Positions 60,832 through 64,000 of a stretch of 64,000 nucleotides of DNA are shown piece after piece (the first letter of the stretch is position 1; the number at the start of each line of letters is the position of its first letter). The position numbers and the translations under genes were made by a program. This stretch comes from Pedobacter schmidteae (GTDB lineage Bacteria > Bacteroidota > Bacteroidia > Sphingobacteriales > Sphingobacteriaceae): contig NZ_LS999839.1 in the NCBI RefSeq assembly GCF_900564155.1, positions 1 through 64,000 on the forward strand. The letters run 5' to 3'. A model generated the notes under the pieces. The model was not told the DNA's origin. It did not search any database and saw only the letters and a program-made list of their open reading frames with translations.

Positions 60832-61824
60832 ATGCAAGTAACAGACAACCGTAAACAGATAACAGTAGGAGTATTTATACTTATTGGCCTGGTCATATTC
60901 GTTTTAGGGGTATTCACTTTGGGAAGCCAGCGCAAAGCATTTGTAAAAAGCTTTACTGTAAATGCTGTTTTTAGTGATATACAAGGTTTAAAAACCGGCG
61001 CCAATATCTGGTTTTCAGGCGTAAAAATTGGCACCATCAAAAAGATACAATTTTCGGGACTTTCGCAGGTTCAGGTATTCATGAATATTGAAGAAGAAGC
61101 CCAAAAGTATATCCATAAAAATGCAGCAGCCAGTATCAGTTCTGATGGATTGATTGGAAACAAAATTGTAGTGATCACCGGCGGTAGCCCCAATTTTCCT
61201 TTTGTAGAAGATGGAGATCAGCTACAGGTGGCCAGTACGCTATCTACCGATGACATTATGAAAACTTTCCAGGTAAACAATAAGAACCTGGTAGATGTAA
61301 CTTCTGACTTTAAAGTATTGGCCAAAAACCTGGTGGATGGCAAAGGTACCGCCGGTGCCTTGTTGGCAGATGAAAAGATTGCCAACAACTTCAGGGCAAT
61401 TGTTGAGAATCTAAAAACCACCACTGAATCGGCAAATAGAATGGCTGCAGAAATGAATACATTTACCAAAACGTTGAATACCAAAGGCGGACTGGCCGAT
61501 AAATTAATGACCGATACCGCTGTATTTGCCAAGCTTCAGCAATCGGTAAATGAACTTCAAAAAACAGCGGCCTCTGCCTCTGCCATGACAGAGAACTTAA
61601 ATAAAGCTACCGCTAAATTCAATAAAACAGATAATGCGATAGGTTTGTTGATCAATGATCAAAATACAGCAGACCAGATTAAAGGGATTATGCAAAACCT
61701 GGAGACCAGCAGCAAAAAACTGGATGAAAACCTGGAAGCGCTGCAACATAATTTTCTGTTGAGAGGCTTCTTTAAAAAGAAAGCAAAAGCTGAGGCCGCT
61801 GCGAATCCTCAAACTCAAAAATAA
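60832..61824 (+). CDS. mlaD: MlaD-type MCE domain protein
   Basis: The 330-residue protein has one N-terminal transmembrane helix (about 10-28, ITVGVFILIGLVIFVLGVF), an MCE domain (about 38-120, VFSDIQGLKTGANIWFSGVKIG) and a long helical, coiled-coil-like tail (170-310). It should form the periplasmic lipid-binding ring of the transporter. The tail is longer than in E. coli MlaD and may bridge the periplasm. A dispersed repeat begins within 5-15 bases after its stop. Confidence 0.9.
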   Translation: MQVTDNRKQITVGVFILIGLVIFVLGVFTLGSQRKAFVKSFTVNAVFSDIQGLKTGANIWFSGVKIGTIKKIQFSGLSQVQVFMNIEEEAQKYIHKNAAASISSDGLIGNKIVVITGGSPNFPFVEDGDQLQVASTLSTDDIMKTFQVNNKNLVDVTSDFKVLAKNLVDGKGTAGALLADEKIANNFRAIVENLKTTTESANRMAAEMNTFTKTLNTKGGLADKLMTDTAVFAKLQQSVNELQKTAASASAMTENLNKATAKFNKTDNAIGLLINDQNTADQIKGIMQNLETSSKKLDENLEALQHNFLLRGFFKKKAKAEAAANPQTQK

Positions 61825-61827
61825 CGT

Positions 61828-61925
61828 CAAAAATAACCATTCTCTTCTGAGGCTGCATTAATTGCGCTGAAGAAGCGCAAAGAACGCTATGCCTCTTCAG
61901 AGAAGGTAATTTTTGTTTTACTCAA
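61828..61925. repeat. Dispersed 3'-end repeat, copy 3
   Basis: This copy is the reverse complement of copies 1 and 2, but again reads in the direction of the upstream gene, starting AAAAATAACC a few bases after the mlaD stop. Its hairpin TTGCGC-TGAAGAA-GCGCAA differs from copy 1 at paired positions, so pairing is kept. Confidence 0.65.
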
Positions 61926-62116
61926 TAGCATGATGTTCTTCAAAGAAGGTAGTTTTTGTTTTACCCAATAGTATGATGTTCTTCAGAGAAGGCAATCTTT
62001 GTTTTACCCAGTAGCATGATGCTCATCTGAGCAAGTAATTTTTGTTTTACCCAATAGTATGATGCTCTTCAGAGAAGGTAATTTTGTTTATTCAGTAGCA
62101 TTGCATTTATCGGAAA
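61902..62116. repeat. 43-bp tandem repeat, five units
   Basis: Units begin at 61902, 61945, 61988, 62031 and 62074, exactly 43 bp apart, with pattern GAAGGTAATTTTTGTTTTAC followed by CCAATAGTATGATG and CTTCAGA. The array grows out of the end of dispersed repeat copy 3 and fills the gap to the GH3 terminator. Confidence 0.8.
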
Positions 62117-62117
62117 A

Positions 62118-62161
62118 GGCATATTCCTGATTTTTTCCGGTGGAAAAGTCAGGAATATGCC
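62118..62161 (-). terminator. Long hairpin after GH3 gene
   Basis: A perfect 13-bp stem (62118-62130 with 62149-62161) continues into an inner TTTTCC/GGAAAA stem. On the minus strand it is followed by TTTTCC only, so termination is likely but not textbook. It lies about 45 bp after the GH3 stop. Confidence 0.55.
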
Positions 62162-62204
62162 AGCTTTAGATGACAATGATGTTCTTTTTGCAGGAATAAG
62201 CGAA

Positions 62205-64000
62205 TTACTTTACTGTAAACTCTTTTTTCAGTTTGATGTCTTCAGATGAGTTTCCGATCATCACCACAAACTTACCTGGTTCTACTGTCCAGTTCATATT
62301 TTTGTCCAGAATAGCCAGATCGTCGGGCTGTAGCGTAAACTTAACGGTTTTGGTTTCTCCGGGAGCTAAGCTTACTCTTTCAAAACCTCTTAATACCGAT
62401 TCATAAGTAGTCACACTGCTCACCACATCTTTTAAATAGAGCTGAACCACTTCATCACCTTTGCGCGCACCGGTATTTTTCAAGTCTACACTGATTTCGA
62501 TATTGGCCTGAGGATGGATTTCGGTACCACTCAGCTTTAAGTTATTGAATTCAAAAGTGGTATAACTTAAGCCGTATCCAAAGGGATACAATGCACCAAG
62601 CACCCTGGTTTTTCCATTTCCATTTGGATCGTCATTTTTACCTTGTCCGGCTTGAGAGCCTGGTTTAAAGGGAAAATTGAGTTCAATCTGCCCGATAGAT
62701 TTAGGATAGGTCATCGTGAGCTTCCCACCGGGATTATTGTCCCCAAACAAAGTTTCGGCAACCACTTTACCTGCCGAAGGCCCAGGAAATCCGGCCTGAA
62801 GTATGGCAGGCAAATAACGGTTCTCCCAGTTGATAGTTAATGGGCGGCCATTTATCAATACCATCACTACCGGCTTACCCGTTGCCTGTAAGGCCTGAAG
62901 CAACATCAGCTGTCTGCCTGGCAAGTTTAATCCGGTTCTGGACTTACTCTCACCTACCTGATCATCCGTCTCTCCTACCACAGCAATAACAACATCCGAG
63001 GTTTTCGCCTCCGTTACCGCCTGATTAATTTGCGCCTGTTCTTCAGCGGACAGGTCAGTCGGAATGATTTCACTTTCCGGCCATTTGGCATCTATTACAT
63101 CGCAACCTTTGCTATAGCTCACCTTTGATGTTTTGCCTGCAAACGACTTAATTCCATCCAGGATAGAGACAATTGGATTATTGGATGGCCCGTAGCGACT
63201 GGTGGTATAATTAACCTCCGTAGCCAGCGGTCCTGTAACCAGAATATTTTTGTATTTATTTACATCCAATGGCAGCAGATTTTTATCATTTTTCAGCAAA
63301 ACCATCGATTCCCTGTTCAATTGCACAGCCAGCTCTTCGTCAGCTTTGGTATGTACTTTTTTATCGGCATTGGCCGGATCTTTTACATAAGGATTATCAA
63401 ACAGCCCTAACCTGAATTTTACCCGCAATACATCGGCTACACGTTCGTCAAGCGTTTTCATCGATATCGAACCTTCTCTAACCAGCTCACGCAAGGGAAG
63501 AATAAAGTTCTCTGGCATAGTAAAATGGGTACGTACATTTAATCCCGCCTGAATAGATTGTCTAACGGCTTCTTTATAATCGGCAGCCACATGATGCTTG
63601 CCTGAAAGGAATTCAACTGCCTCACTGTCCGAAACCACATAACCATCAAACCCAAACTGTTTACGCAACAACTCCGTTAAAAAATAATAACTCCCTGTTA
63701 CAGGTTCGCCGTTCCAATCGTTATAACTGCTCATGATGCCCATTGGCTTAGCTTCCTGAATAACCCGTCTGAATGGATAGAGAAACATTTCGTGCATTTC
63801 CCGGGGCGCTACATGTGGGTCGGTGCGTGCCTGCCCATCGCGTCCTCCCTTGGGTACACTATATACGGCATAATGTTTTAAAGTAGCCGCCGTCCCCTGA
63901 TCCTGTATGCCAAGCGTCATTTGTTTCCCCATTTCTGCAATCAGGTAAGGATCTTCGCCATAACATTCCACTACCCTTCCCCAACGCTGGTCCCGGGCTA
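62205..64000 (-). CDS. Glycoside hydrolase family 3 enzyme (5' end beyond window)
   Basis: The frame runs to the window edge (residues ARDQRWGRVVECYGEDPYL are encoded at 63944-64000), so the N-terminus is missing and about 597 residues are visible. Features are the GH3 barrel end (KHYAVYS, IMSSYNDWNGEPVT), nucleophile Asp in YVVSDSEAVEF, the second alpha/beta sandwich (VAVVGETDDQVGESKSRTGL shortened as VVGETDDQVGESKS) and a C-terminal Fn3-like domain. Members are beta-glucosidases or beta-xylosidases. An alternative GTG start at 63971 would cut the conserved motif and is rejected. Confidence 0.93.
   Translation of the reverse strand, partial: ARDQRWGRVVECYGEDPYLIAEMGKQMTLGIQDQGTAATLKHYAVYSVPKGGRDGQARTDPHVAPREMHEMFLYPFRRVIQEAKPMGIMSSYNDWNGEPVTGSYYFLTELLRKQFGFDGYVVSDSEAVEFLSGKHHVAADYKEAVRQSIQAGLNVRTHFTMPENFILPLRELVREGSISMKTLDERVADVLRVKFRLGLFDNPYVKDPANADKKVHTKADEELAVQLNRESMVLLKNDKNLLPLDVNKYKNILVTGPLATEVNYTTSRYGPSNNPIVSILDGIKSFAGKTSKVSYSKGCDVIDAKWPESEIIPTDLSAEEQAQINQAVTEAKTSDVVIAVVGETDDQVGESKSRTGLNLPGRQLMLLQALQATGKPVVMVLINGRPLTINWENRYLPAILQAGFPGPSAGKVVAETLFGDNNPGGKLTMTYPKSIGQIELNFPFKPGSQAGQGKNDDPNGNGKTRVLGALYPFGYGLSYTTFEFNNLKLSGTEIHPQANIEISVDLKNTGARKGDEVVQLYLKDVVSSVTTYESVLRGFERVSLAPGETKTVKFTLQPDDLAILDKNMNWTVEPGKFVVMIGNSSEDIKLKKEFTVK

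Noticed and set aside
63944..63971. GTG start for the GH3 gene at 63971
   Set aside because: Conserved GH3 residues (RWGR-V-E-YGEDP) continue in frame to the window end, so the gene is cut by the window and does not start there.

Overview
The window looks like a chromosomal segment of a Bacteroidota bacterium, most probably Sphingobacteriaceae and Pedobacter-like. The signs are one SusC/SusD pair, three further TonB-dependent receptors, an ECF sigma/FecR pair, a one-protein hybrid two-component sensor, LytTR and GIN-domain proteins, a DUF6266 protein, and promoters of the Bacteroidota type (TTG, then about 20 bases, then TAnnTTTG) with weak Shine-Dalgarno sequences. No rRNA, tRNA, CRISPR array or insertion sequence is visible. 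The family-level assignment is inference from gene content.

Layout. 0-0.5 kb is non-coding with two helically phased repeat arrays in front of a DUF6266 gene. 1.3-7.6 kb holds a transglutaminase-like exported protein, a lipoprotein, and a TonB receptor with a beta-helix lipoprotein; all are preceded by the same 7+4 bp phased repeat (ATRTTAA-like), suggesting one OmpR/PhoB-type regulon. 7.7-17.7 kb is mostly core: Mpo1-like protein, RNase Y, ZapA, a ZapB-like coiled coil, PheT, a probable lipid-modifying group (Lgt-like protein, Tes-like radical SAM enzyme, small membrane protein), an EEP hydrolase, RadC and S20. 18-26.2 kb has a GIN protein, then ECF sigma, FecR, TonB receptor and purple-acid-phosphatase-like enzyme, then an exported superoxide dismutase. 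27-34 kb has PurN and a LytTR regulator, TonB receptor, beta-helix protein and diheme cytochrome c operon. 34-41.5 kb has PurH and the rod-shape operon mreB-mreC-mreD-PBP2-rodA. 42.7-57 kb has thymidine kinase and a polysaccharide utilisation locus (SusC, SusD, DUF5017, GH88, GH2 and a divergent hybrid sensor). 57-64 kb has a tiny Lys/Cys protein, ferritin, an unknown protein, a methyltransferase, an MlaE-MlaF-MlaD lipid transporter and a GH3 enzyme cut by the window end.

Most notable: (i) the Lgt-like plus Tes/MSS-like radical SAM pair, where the Lgt homologue lacks signature residues; (ii) several phased operator-like arrays, including one 7-mer (ACAGGTA) used at both ends of the window and another (ATRTTAA) at four promoters; (iii) a dispersed repeat that starts at the stop codon of three unrelated genes, always in the gene's orientation, with compensatory changes in a small hairpin; (iv) the LytTR/TonB/beta-helix/diheme operon of unknown substrate; (v) a SusD with an inserted Gly/Ala/Thr/Val-rich repeat block; (vi) a 34-residue Lys/Cys-rich protein.
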